Shown one piece after another: positions 28,110 through 35,291 of a stretch of 64,000 bases of DNA. The notes below the pieces were generated by a model that searched no databases, was not told the origin of the DNA, and was given only the letters and a program-made list of their open reading frames with translations. The position numbers and the translations under genes are program-made. This DNA is from Ancylomarina subtilis (GTDB taxonomy: Bacteria; Bacteroidota; Bacteroidia; Bacteroidales; Marinifilaceae), in contig NZ_SHKN01000001.1 of NCBI RefSeq assembly GCF_004217115.1, forward strand, positions 1,677,781 through 1,741,780. The letters are read 5' to 3'. Numbering within the stretch: the first letter of the stretch is position 1; every line of letters starts with the position of its first letter.

Positions 28110-30065
28110 TTAATTCAACAGGGTTAATTTACAATCAATTAATTCAGATTTATTTAAAGCCTTTTTATGCTTCTTCACAAACAAATCATTTAAGATTTGA
28201 GTTGATAGAATTCCCATAAAAGCCATCTTGTCAACTTCTGAGATATTCTTTCCCGAATTCATTTTCATACTCAGTTTTTTCACTCTATCCGGATTAAACA
28301 AACCTGCAGATTCAATTGCCTCATTTGATAATAAATCTTTTACATAGTCAGAATCGGCGTAACTGACTGAAGGAGATCGGTAAGCCTGTTTGGGGCGATT
28401 TAAAATTGCATCGGGTAACTGCCCACGCATCATTTTTTTCAACAAAAACTTCTCATCCAAACACTTCAGTTTAAACTCAGGAGGAAGTTTCATACAAAAT
28501 TCTATAATTCGATGATCCAGGAATGGATACCGCCCTTCCACTGAATTTGCCATAGCCATCCGGTCGCCCTGAGATGATAATAAATAGCCAGACATAAATA
28601 AATTGATTTCGAGCCACTGTGCTCGAGACAACAGATCAACCCCCTTGAATCTTTCGCCCAGCTTTGCTTCTAATTCCTGAACGGGATCATAATCATTCAG
28701 TTCAGACTTAAAATGATCAGATAAATATTGTTTTATCCTCGACGTATTCTTCCATCTAAGCAAATGTGAATAAACCAAAGAATCGGTTTCTGTTAACTTA
28801 TATGAGAAAAATAGATTCAAAGCCTTTGCCCCATTCATTTGAGACATATAAGGATATAATCGTTTCAATAATAAGGGACGAATCTTAGATTGTGGATTTC
28901 TCGCCCAAAACTGCCTGATTATCGCTTCTTTAAAAATATTATACCCCCCTAAAAGTTCATCAGCACCTTCACCGGTAATAACAACTTTTATATCATTTTT
29001 CTTAACCAAACCTGACAACAAGCCCATTGGTGCTGGAGCACTTCTTAAAATAGGCGATTCTAAATGCCAGATTATATCTGCAATTCTTTGTGAAATATCA
29101 TCCTGAACACACTGAATACTTCGATGTTCTGTTTCGAAAAAATCAACAGCTTTCTTTTGATATTCAGCTTCATCGTATTCTTTATCCTCAAAGCTCAACG
29201 AAAAAGTTTGTAATTGACTCTGAATATTAGCCTTAATAAATGACGTTGTTATACTGGAGTCAAGTCCTCCACTCAAATAGGCACCCACAGGAACATCAGC
29301 TTTCAACCTGATCTTAACAGCATCCGAAAAAAGAATGCGAAACTTATCAATCGCCTCATCAATAGTCAAATCTTGATACTCTTCCGATTTACAAAGAGGC
29401 AATTCCCAGTATTTTTCTTCTCTTATCTCCTTATCATTTGCCAAAATAAAGTGGCCGGGTTGTACTTCAAAAATATCTTTAAAAACCGTGAGTGGCGAAA
29501 GCGTCGTCCAAAAGGTAAATATTTGACTTAAGGCAAGTGAAGAAATCTGTGCTTCAATTTGAGGATGCTCAAATAAAGCTTTCATTTCAGAAGCAAAAAC
29601 AATTCCGCCGTCGTGCTTGCAATAAAATAGAGGCCTTATCCCCACCCTGTCTCTGGCAAGAAACAACTCTTTTTTTAAGCTGTCCCAAATAGCAATGGCA
29701 AACTGACCATTCAATTGATTCAAACATTCAACGCCATATTCCTCATAAAGATGTAAAACCACCTCGGTATCAGTCGTTGTTTTAAAAACATGTCCCTTTT
29801 GTAAAAGGTCTTTTTTTAAGTCCAGATAATTGTAGATTTCACCATTAAAAACAATCCATAAACGATCATCTTCATTGGATAGAGGCATCCGTCCATTATC
29901 AATATCGATAATACTTAAACGTACACTTCCTAAACCGATATCTTGGGTCAGTAAAATACCACTCTGGTCTGGTCCGCGATGCTTTATTCGTGTCAGCATA
30001 CACTTTAAAACCTCAACAGAATCGTTGATTTTGCAACAGGGATAAAATCCAACTATACCACACAT
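28110..30065 (-). CDS. asnB: Asparagine synthase-like glutamine amidotransferase
   Basis: A 651-residue class II glutamine amidotransferase. Cys2 of MCGIVGF is the N-terminal nucleophile of the glutaminase domain (about residues 1-200); RIKHRGPDQSG and WIVFNGEIYNY are standard. The synthetase domain has VGAYLSGGLDSS near residue 262 and VVITGEGADELLGGY near 350. Besides asparagine synthesis, relatives in O-antigen and exopolysaccharide loci amidate uronic acids or make related amides. The 1-bp gap to the acyl carrier protein gene and 6-bp gap to nadE argue for a dedicated pathway role in this operon. Confidence 0.88.
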   Translation of the reverse strand: MCGIVGFYPCCKINDSVEVLKCMLTRIKHRGPDQSGILLTQDIGLGSVRLSIIDIDNGRMPLSNEDDRLWIVFNGEIYNYLDLKKDLLQKGHVFKTTTDTEVVLHLYEEYGVECLNQLNGQFAIAIWDSLKKELFLARDRVGIRPLFYCKHDGGIVFASEMKALFEHPQIEAQISSLALSQIFTFWTTLSPLTVFKDIFEVQPGHFILANDKEIREEKYWELPLCKSEEYQDLTIDEAIDKFRILFSDAVKIRLKADVPVGAYLSGGLDSSITTSFIKANIQSQLQTFSLSFEDKEYDEAEYQKKAVDFFETEHRSIQCVQDDISQRIADIIWHLESPILRSAPAPMGLLSGLVKKNDIKVVITGEGADELLGGYNIFKEAIIRQFWARNPQSKIRPLLLKRLYPYMSQMNGAKALNLFFSYKLTETDSLVYSHLLRWKNTSRIKQYLSDHFKSELNDYDPVQELEAKLGERFKGVDLLSRAQWLEINLFMSGYLLSSQGDRMAMANSVEGRYPFLDHRIIEFCMKLPPEFKLKCLDEKFLLKKMMRGQLPDAILNRPKQAYRSPSVSYADSDYVKDLLSNEAIESAGLFNPDRVKKLSMKMNSGKNISEVDKMAFMGILSTQILNDLFVKKHKKALNKSELIDCKLTLLN

Positions 30066-30066
30066 T

Positions 30067-30366
30067 TTATTTTCCAGATATAACCAATTTCTTCGACTCT
30101 TCTACTCCAATTCGTTTCGAAATAAATGCAGCGATCCGATTTACAGATGCAAAATTTTCGACTAATAACTCACTATCCTTAGTATCTATATGAAACGTAT
30201 CTCTTATGAAATCTATCAAAAATAAAAGTCCCATAGAATCAAAGATGCCTTCCTCAAAAAGCAGAGTATCATCTTTAATAGCATCCTTATCTAAAAAGGT
30301 AACTTCGATAATGTACTTAAGTAATTTTTCGTGTATTGCTCTATCAATGGTCATAACTTTCTTCAT
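30067..30366 (-). CDS. Acyl carrier protein
   Basis: A 99-residue carrier protein. The phosphopantetheine site is Ser44 in FEEGIFDSMGLLFLI, matching the DSL motif with Met in place of Leu. The helical pattern (ITEVTFLDKDAIKDDTLLF-like N-terminal half, then IDFIRDTFHI) fits ACP. It is not next to fatty acid synthesis genes but sits between a hexapeptide acyltransferase and the amidotransferase, with an AMP ligase three genes on. It probably carries an amino acid or small acid destined for the polysaccharide. Carrier proteins of this kind also appear in exosortase-type EPS loci. Confidence 0.88.
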   Translation of the reverse strand: MKKVMTIDRAIHEKLLKYIIEVTFLDKDAIKDDTLLFEEGIFDSMGLLFLIDFIRDTFHIDTKDSELLVENFASVNRIAAFISKRIGVEESKKLVISGK

Positions 30367-30397
30367 TTAATTTGATTACAGATAGGCTATCTATTCC

Positions 30398-31024
30398 TTA
30401 AAATTTGAGTGTCTTTTTCACAAAACCATCAAAAATTTCTTTGTGTTCCTTCATAAATTCGCGCTGAAGCTTTAGCATGTCTTTGGATCGGTTTCCCAAT
30501 TTTCTTAAAGGATGTCCCAAATACATCCCCCACTCCGGTAAATTTCTACTGACTAAGGATAATGCGCCAACAGAAGAACCTTGTCCTATAGTGACATCGG
30601 GAAGAATAATAGATTCGGCACCTATGATGACATAAGATTCAAGTTTTACAGTGCCACGTTTAACCCCCGTATATTTTTCAGGAATTGTTGGATTCGTAAG
30701 GTATTTACCGGTGTAGTCATCAGATCGACTATATATTTTCACGCCTTGCGACAAACCACTAAAGTCATTGATAAAAATTCCATCTCCTGCTGAAAGCAAA
30801 CAATATCCCCCAATATGAACGTAAGACCCTATTTCCAGGAAACCATCTCCCACTGCACAGATTGTACAGTAGGCATCAATAATAACATTGTCTCCAATAG
30901 CAATATTATTGAGGCCCATAATGGTACAATTCTTAGCAATTTTAATATTGTTCCCAAGAGATTTAAAACCCGCATCGGCTAAATCGAGTTCTGTATAATA
31001 TCCTGTATCAAAAGGATTATTCAT
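30398..31024 (-). CDS. Hexapeptide-repeat acyltransferase
   Basis: A 208-residue left-handed beta-helix protein. Hexapeptide-like turns run from about residue 25 to 165 (for example IAKNCTIMGLNNIAIGDNVII and VIIGAESIILPDVTIGQGSS). A loop near residues 100-118 interrupts the helix, as in xenobiotic/maltose-type acetyltransferases. It most likely transfers an acetyl or other acyl group to a sugar hydroxyl or amine. Its placement 31 bp before the ACP gene raises the option that the ACP-bound acid is its donor. No catalytic His can be named with certainty. Confidence 0.8.
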   Translation of the reverse strand: MNNPFDTGYYTELDLADAGFKSLGNNIKIAKNCTIMGLNNIAIGDNVIIDAYCTICAVGDGFLEIGSYVHIGGYCLLSAGDGIFINDFSGLSQGVKIYSRSDDYTGKYLTNPTIPEKYTGVKRGTVKLESYVIIGAESIILPDVTIGQGSSVGALSLVSRNLPEWGMYLGHPLRKLGNRSKDMLKLQREFMKEHKEIFDGFVKKTLKF

Positions 31025-31064
31025 ATTATTCTAATTTAAAAACCTGAATTCTATATTTTCCACT

Positions 31065-31433
31065 TTATTGAAACACATACGAACCACCGACTTTGATATA
31101 CTGAAGATTCTTATATCCAAAGTTGAAAAGTAAACCAACCGGAGAATCAATATCTTTCAGACTATTCATAAACGAATTTTCTTGTTCTTCAGATAAATAC
31201 GAATGCGTATCCAATCCAACAATAATCTTATCAAAACAAATAAATTCACTACGGTTGTTCTGGATGCCAGAAGAGTCTGTTTTTCTGGCGTAAGGAATAT
31301 TCCTTAACTCTAATTCAAGCTCTAGCACTTCCTTATAAACATGCTCCTGACAACCATGTCCTAACTGTTTGTAGATATAATTTACTACTTCTATCAATTT
31401 ATCAACCTCATCTTGATATGTGCGCTTTTCCAT
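31065..31433 (-). CDS. GxxExxY family protein
   Basis: A 122-residue protein containing the literal signature GCQEHVY (Gly27, Glu30, Tyr33) of the GxxExxY family, whose function is unknown. It keeps the family's predicted PD-(D/E)XK-like alpha/beta pattern, ending in LLFNFGYKNLQYIKV. Start ATG 31433 (MEKRTYQDEV) gives the usual length; the same frame stays open upstream and overlaps the DUF6266 gene, but that extension looks non-coding. In Bacteroidota, GxxExxY genes are frequently inserted near the beginning of polysaccharide loci, as here. Confidence 0.78.
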   Translation of the reverse strand: MEKRTYQDEVDKLIEVVNYIYKQLGHGCQEHVYKEVLELELELRNIPYARKTDSSGIQNNRSEFICFDKIIVGLDTHSYLSEEQENSFMNSLKDIDSPVGLLFNFGYKNLQYIKVGGSYVFQ

Positions 31434-31494
31434 GGTAGGTATCGGTTTAAGAATTAATACTGTTTCATTTTTACAATCAACTTCTACAATAATC

Positions 31495-32103
31495 TTATCT
31501 ACAGTCAATCCATTCACTTTTTGAGGCGAGTTGAAGATCAGGGTTCCAGAAAAAACAAAATAAATAAGAGTAACCAAATTTTTCGAAGTCCAGAACAAAT
31601 GATTCGTTCTCACGAAGAGCATCACAGGGGATCTCTTTTACAACACAATCCAAATTCATCCCGAATATCTTGAATTGATTTTGTTGACTTGTTTTCTTAT
31701 CGCGGGAATTATCATCCCAAGCAAATCGAATAATGGTATCACCGGCCATCTCTAATCTTAAATTGCTTATCTCTCCCAAATTACCTGTCGTTAACTTTAA
31801 CCGCGTTATATCCGGATAACCATCTGAATCGAAAGCATGCGTGTTGAGTTTGCAAAATAAATTTTGCCCACTCATCGAATTTCGTCTGGCTTCAGGATTC
31901 CAATAAGGTCTGATCAACTCATCTAAATTTCGACTTACAAATTGAGTCGCAGCCTTAAATTTCCCACGCTGATTTAGTTGTCCTGGCGTACGAGGGTTTT
32001 TAACCCTGCTTGGCTTACTCCTAATGTAAGTTTTACCATAGCGATGAGAAATAATCACTGGTCCGACAAGTCCGGATAATAATTTGTCTTTAATGCTAGC
32101 CAT
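31495..32103 (-). CDS. DUF6266 family protein
   Basis: A 202-residue protein of unknown function that I recognise as DUF6266-like from its N-terminus: a short start, LSGLVGPVIISHRYGKTYIR, then PRTPGQLNQRGKF and a conserved block ending in RPYWNP. The rest is predicted beta-rich, with RFAWDDNS and FCFFWNPDLQ suggesting a beta-sandwich. No signal peptide or membrane helix is seen. ATG 32103 is chosen over a TTG 18 nt upstream. A hairpin (arms 32121-32129 and 32135-32143) stands just upstream of the start. Its role between the antiterminator gene and the biosynthetic genes is not known. Confidence 0.7.
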   Translation of the reverse strand: MASIKDKLLSGLVGPVIISHRYGKTYIRSKPSRVKNPRTPGQLNQRGKFKAATQFVSRNLDELIRPYWNPEARRNSMSGQNLFCKLNTHAFDSDGYPDITRLKLTTGNLGEISNLRLEMAGDTIIRFAWDDNSRDKKTSQQNQFKIFGMNLDCVVKEIPCDALRENESFVLDFEKFGYSYLFCFFWNPDLQLASKSEWIDCR

Positions 32104-32412
32104 CCTTTTTTTTTGAAACAATCAGAAGTAAAAAACTTCCGATTTCATAAATATTTCTTTTTCCTCTTAACTTGTGTATAGTTAAATTTCAGATGAGAAT
32201 TATTTTTTTTATGTGAGATGTTTTTTTAAAGATATTGAGAGACAGATCAAGATAGTCCGATATTCCTACTTGACATTCTAAGGTCAAAACAGCAAATTAA
32301 TCTTTAATCCGCCCTATCGACATCTTATCATCCTTGGCTATATCCAAGCTTGTTCAAGAGAGTATCCAGCCTTGTTCCACCCCTGTTTGTTTTCAAAACA
32401 AAAAAAATCAAG
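32104..32412. other. Gap between upxY-like gene and DUF6266 gene
   Basis: About 309 bp of AT-rich sequence without a credible gene. It holds an imperfect hairpin (32121-32143, nine-base arms with one G-U pair) close to the DUF6266 start and a TTTGTTTT/AAAACAAA palindrome just after the upxY-like stop (around 32388-32404). Neither has a T-run on the correct side for a minus-strand terminator. I saw no promoter match. Confidence 0.4.
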
Positions 32413-32958
32413 TCAATTTTCCTTGTAAGAAAGCTCGACTGGTGTCTTTAATCTTTTCACTTCATCCATTGATATATCAGCATGTACACAACAGCCCAAA
32501 CTAATAAATCGTAGCATAATACGATGCTGACCCCGAAGTTGTACGAGCTCACCACGAACGCCCTTTAAAGGACCAATTGTAATTTCAAGATGATCGCCTT
32601 TTTTTAAACTACGAGACGTCAGTTCAACATCTCTCTTGGTATCTTCCAGAAAAAGTTTTAAAGAATCAATTTGAGCATCTGGAATAGGCACAGCACGACC
32701 TTCAAAACAGACATAGCGTACTGCCCATGTCGAATTTATTGCATCATAATATTCGCGTTCGCTTACTCTCACAAAAATATATGAAGTAAACAGAGGACTT
32801 TCAACCCATTTTTTCCGATCACTCCAAACTCTTAATTCCTTTTTAAGAGGTAAATAGACTTCAATACTTTTGTCTACAAGCTCCTTATACAACTTCTTTT
32901 CCGATCGGGATCGGGTGTATATGGCATACCATCTGTAATTTCGTTTGAAAGTCTTCAC
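32413..32958 (-). CDS. UpxY-type NusG-like transcription antiterminator
   Basis: A 181-residue NusG paralogue. The NGN domain opens with RWYAIYTRSRSEKKLYKELV, and the middle has SPLFTSYIFVRVSEREY, both diagnostic of the UpxY/RfaH-like group. The C-terminal KOW region reads KKGDHLEITIGPLKGVRGEL. In Bacteroides, UpxY proteins are encoded first in capsule operons and allow RNA polymerase to read through the long operon from its own leader. Here it is likewise the first gene of a 33-kb minus-strand locus. The start is GTG at 32958; no in-frame ATG gives a complete NGN domain. Confidence 0.92.
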   Translation of the reverse strand: MKTFKRNYRWYAIYTRSRSEKKLYKELVDKSIEVYLPLKKELRVWSDRKKWVESPLFTSYIFVRVSEREYYDAINSTWAVRYVCFEGRAVPIPDAQIDSLKLFLEDTKRDVELTSRSLKKGDHLEITIGPLKGVRGELVQLRGQHRIMLRFISLGCCVHADISMDEVKRLKTPVELSYKEN

Positions 32959-33300
32959 TATGCGAAAATTTATATTTTAGAACTAATCACATTCAAAGCA
33001 AAAAACTGTATAATTTAAGACGAGATAAACACAGCTTCGCTCTTTCAGTCCCATTTATCAGTTCAAAATGGAGCCTATTATTTGATACATTCATAAACTT
33101 GATCAAACAGATCAGTCTAAAAATGCCTTTGCAAATACGATTCTGCTTTTCGCAGTAACTTCATTACCCCGAAGGGGTCTTTCTGCCAGCATTATTCCGA
33201 AAACACCTTATTTATAAGGCATACAGAACAATTTATTTTCGTATCAAGATGAAAACGTCTGAGTTTTCGTAGAGAGTCGTTACCTTAATCAGAGTCGATA
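32959..33300 (-). promoter_or_regulatory. Hairpin-rich leader of the capsule operon
   Basis: The 340 bp before the antiterminator gene contain four short hairpins within about 130 bp: arms at 33251-33256/33263-33268 (GAAAAC/GTTTTC), 33206-33211/33214-33219 (CCTTAT/ATAAGG), 33166-33170/33174-33178 (ACCCC/GGGGT, UUC loop in the minus-strand RNA) and 33143-33146/33152-33155 (CTGC/GCAG). In Bacteroides the UpxY target lies in the 5' untranslated leader of its own locus, so this stretch is the candidate target. None of the hairpins is followed by a strong T-run, so I do not call a terminator. Confidence 0.45.
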
Positions 33301-34208
33301 AGATATCGTGCCGTCAAATTCCTCTAGATAAAAAAGACTAAAGGATTCCCATTTACTCTAACTTTAAAAGCTAGAGTTCTATTTTAAAATTTGGATGAGG
33401 TGATAAAAGTGCCCAATGAGTATCAACTAGAACAGAACTGATTTTAAAATCAGCAACAGTTTTTCTTGAATCTACTTCAGAGTTTTTCACATTTCTTCGT
33501 CCCATCTTATTCTTCAATTTCTGAAAAAAAGTAAAATCAATAATAGTTCCCAACAGGGGTGAGAGTGTAATAGGATCGTATTGCTAATCTGAACACCATT
33601 TTTATGGTATTTTTTCACAATCACATTTGAGTTCTAGTAGCTTTGGTGTATTAAATTTATGGCCTTTTATTCAAATTTGAAGAATATATCTTACCCCCAT
33701 TTGATGAATATGATATCTAATAAGACAAACAAACAAATTCTCCTGATCGACAAAAATGGGATATTGTTAAGGCCTATTAATCCAAATTCTAATCAATTTT
33801 GATGCTTATAAAAGTTCAATACAAACGAGTTAATAAACCATACTGATAAGTATATTTTCACAAAATAAGACCAAAACATCCTTAGAAACATTCTAAACAA
33901 GTGAATATCTCTACAAAACACATAATCATGCTCTAGGGAAAAGCCTTGCTAAAACAGGACTAAATAATATTTAATTTTAAAGATTATTCTGATAATTTAA
34001 CATGTAAAAGTGCCTTAAATTTATTAATATAGTAGTAGAAATCGATTTACACTCATTTCACTCATTATCTTTAAATCAATCAATTTATTGAAATCATGAC
34101 GGAATGTAGAAAATAACGACATCAAGTTCAAAAACTGTAAGCGTATTGCTCTTTAAAACAGTCTATTCAATCCAAAATTAAAAAACAATAATCCAAAATT
34201 ATATTCAT
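33301..34208. other. Long AT-rich intergenic region
   Basis: No gene is supportable in these 900 bp. The longest open stretch (33371-33553, minus) begins at TTG and has no recognisable family. Two copies of the self-complementary decamer ATTTTAAAAT occur at 33381-33390 and 33441-33450; the second is extended to a perfect 16-bp palindrome at 33438-33453. Two TAnnTTTG-like sequences on the minus strand (34173-34180 and 34194-34201) lack a matching -33 box. The capsule promoter presumably lies here but I cannot place it. Confidence 0.4.
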
Positions 34209-34391
34209 ATGAAAGAACTCTTAGAAAAAGGCATTAAAATATTTGGAACCAAAAGTCGTTTTATAAATTGGATTGAAACAGAAAATGAGGCCTTAGGCGA
34301 TGTAACGCCAGATTCACTTCTTGATTCAACTCAAGGATTATCGATCGTTTATGATTTGTTAATGAAAATTGAAGCTAATAGTATTTCATAA
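34209..34391 (+). CDS. Stand-alone MbcA/ParS/Xre toxin-binding domain (orphan antitoxin-like)
   Basis: A 60-residue protein matching the C-terminal toxin-binding domain of MbcA/ParS/Xre antitoxins (formerly DUF2384). IFGTKSRFINWIETENEALG aligns with the family's FGsxxkaxxWLxtPnxaLG, and TPDSLLDSTQGLSIVYDLL with TPxxLLxTxxGxxxVxDLLxxIE. The normal N-terminal Xre DNA-binding domain is absent: an in-frame stop (34179-34181) lies just upstream of ATG 34209. The usual partner, a RES-domain ADP-ribosyl/NAD+-degrading toxin, is not encoded nearby. It may be a remnant, an antitoxin acting in trans, or a small regulator. It is flanked downstream by a bidirectional terminator. Confidence 0.65.
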   Translation: MKELLEKGIKIFGTKSRFINWIETENEALGDVTPDSLLDSTQGLSIVYDLLMKIEANSIS

Positions 34392-34481
34392 TCCTTCTGA
34401 TTGGACATATCAGCGAATCAACATTCAAGCATAAATTAAGTCTCATAAAGCAGATCTAAATAAAACTCAGTATACTAAAAA

Positions 34482-34510
34482 GCCCAATCTATTATAACTA
34501 TAGATTGGGC
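34482..34510. terminator. Bidirectional intrinsic terminator
   Basis: A perfect 11-bp stem (GCCCAATCTAT/ATAGATTGGGC) with a 7-nt loop separates the convergent genes at 34209-34391 (+) and 34544-35197 (-). T-rich sequence follows on both strands (ATTAAATTTT on plus, TTTTTAG on minus). Confidence 0.85.
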
Positions 34511-34543
34511 ATTAAATTTTATACGCTAATTATTTTTAGTTAA

Positions 34544-35197
34544 TTAAGACTTATCACAGTCTTCGAAGCTAAGAATTCCAAATGAAGACGGGATATGAAA
34601 ATCCGGTGTTTTAGAATCAGGCTTAACCCAAGATATCCATCTTAAGTGAGATTGTGGTTCTGGCAATTTCATACAATATCCACGATATAAGCCTGCTTCG
34701 AGTACATTATCTTTCAACAATCCCAATTCCTTTAATGAAGATAGACCAATGGCTCCTTCAACCACATACCCCTCTTTGTTTTCTGAGGCTGTTACATATA
34801 GCTTATCAACTCCTGGCCACTGCCACTGATAGTCAAAATCACGATAATAACGGGTCGCATAATCCAATACGCGTCCACGGGCATCCATCTCCAAACAATA
34901 GTATGGATTTAATTTATCGTTTTGCCTAAAAAAGATTTCCACACGATCAGAATTTACAACTTCCATCTTGTCATCTTCAACTACGTAGGTCAAAACATTA
35001 GCATCTTCCACATCGAATCTGAAGTAGAAATTATCATCGTCATATAGTGCCCTAAAACTCGTTTGAGGAGCTGTTTCGTCTTCCCATGGAAAACTGAAAT
35101 CTGTATTTAAATTGGCCTGTTCCCAGATACTGTCTTTCAATTTACAAGCTGAAATCTGTTGACTAGACGAAAGGCGTCTTACGCAATATATTTTCAT
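34544..35197 (-). CDS. CBM9-like carbohydrate-binding protein
   Basis: A 217-residue protein resembling the family 9 carbohydrate-binding module group seen in Bacteroidota: FRALYDDDNFYFRFDVED near the first third, then SDRVEIFFRQND, YYCLEMDARGRVLDYA and the closing RWISWVKP. Such modules bind sugar ends, and stand-alone copies are common but uncharacterised. From ATG 35197 (MKIYCVRR) there is no signal peptide, so a cytoplasmic location is implied. Longer starts would run across the terminator of the upstream nagB operon and are rejected. It follows that operon by about 95 bp and may be expressed by readthrough or from its own promoter. Confidence 0.7.
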   Translation of the reverse strand: MKIYCVRRLSSSQQISACKLKDSIWEQANLNTDFSFPWEDETAPQTSFRALYDDDNFYFRFDVEDANVLTYVVEDDKMEVVNSDRVEIFFRQNDKLNPYYCLEMDARGRVLDYATRYYRDFDYQWQWPGVDKLYVTASENKEGYVVEGAIGLSSLKELGLLKDNVLEAGLYRGYCMKLPEPQSHLRWISWVKPDSKTPDFHIPSSFGILSFEDCDKS

Positions 35198-35240
35198 TAA
35201 AAATGGGATATTAAGTGTTGAACTCGTAAAAGTAAAAAAA

Positions 35241-35270
35241 AGGATTGAAGGCATAATATCCCCCAATCCT
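35241..35270 (-). terminator. Intrinsic terminator of the amino-sugar operon
   Basis: On the minus strand AGGATTG...CAATCCT forms a 7-bp stem, extendable by a GG/CC pair beyond a mismatch, followed directly by eight Ts (35234-35241). It stands 21 bp after the stop of the NagB-LmbE gene. Confidence 0.88.
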
Positions 35271-35291
35271 ATTCCATTTTAGAGTGTGGAT

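Noticed and set aside
33166-33178. ACCCC/GGGGT hairpin in the capsule leader as an intrinsic terminator
   Set aside because: No T-run follows on the minus strand; kept only as a leader structure.
33371-33553. 60-codon minus-strand frame in the capsule-ParS spacer, with a VDS..VDT-like pattern faintly recalling IS5-type transposases
   Set aside because: It begins with TTG, overlaps palindromes, has no DDE set and no terminal inverted repeats were found; too weak to call a gene or an IS remnant.
33860-34201. TAnnTTTG-like sequences on the minus strand as the capsule promoter
   Set aside because: No -33 box at the right spacing, and they lie more than 1.2 kb before the first gene in an AT-rich region where such matches arise by chance.
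32959-34208. Invertible capsule promoter flanked by inverted repeats, as in Bacteroides fragilis
   Set aside because: I searched for long inverted repeats around the leader and found only short arms of up to 8 bp; no recombinase gene is near.
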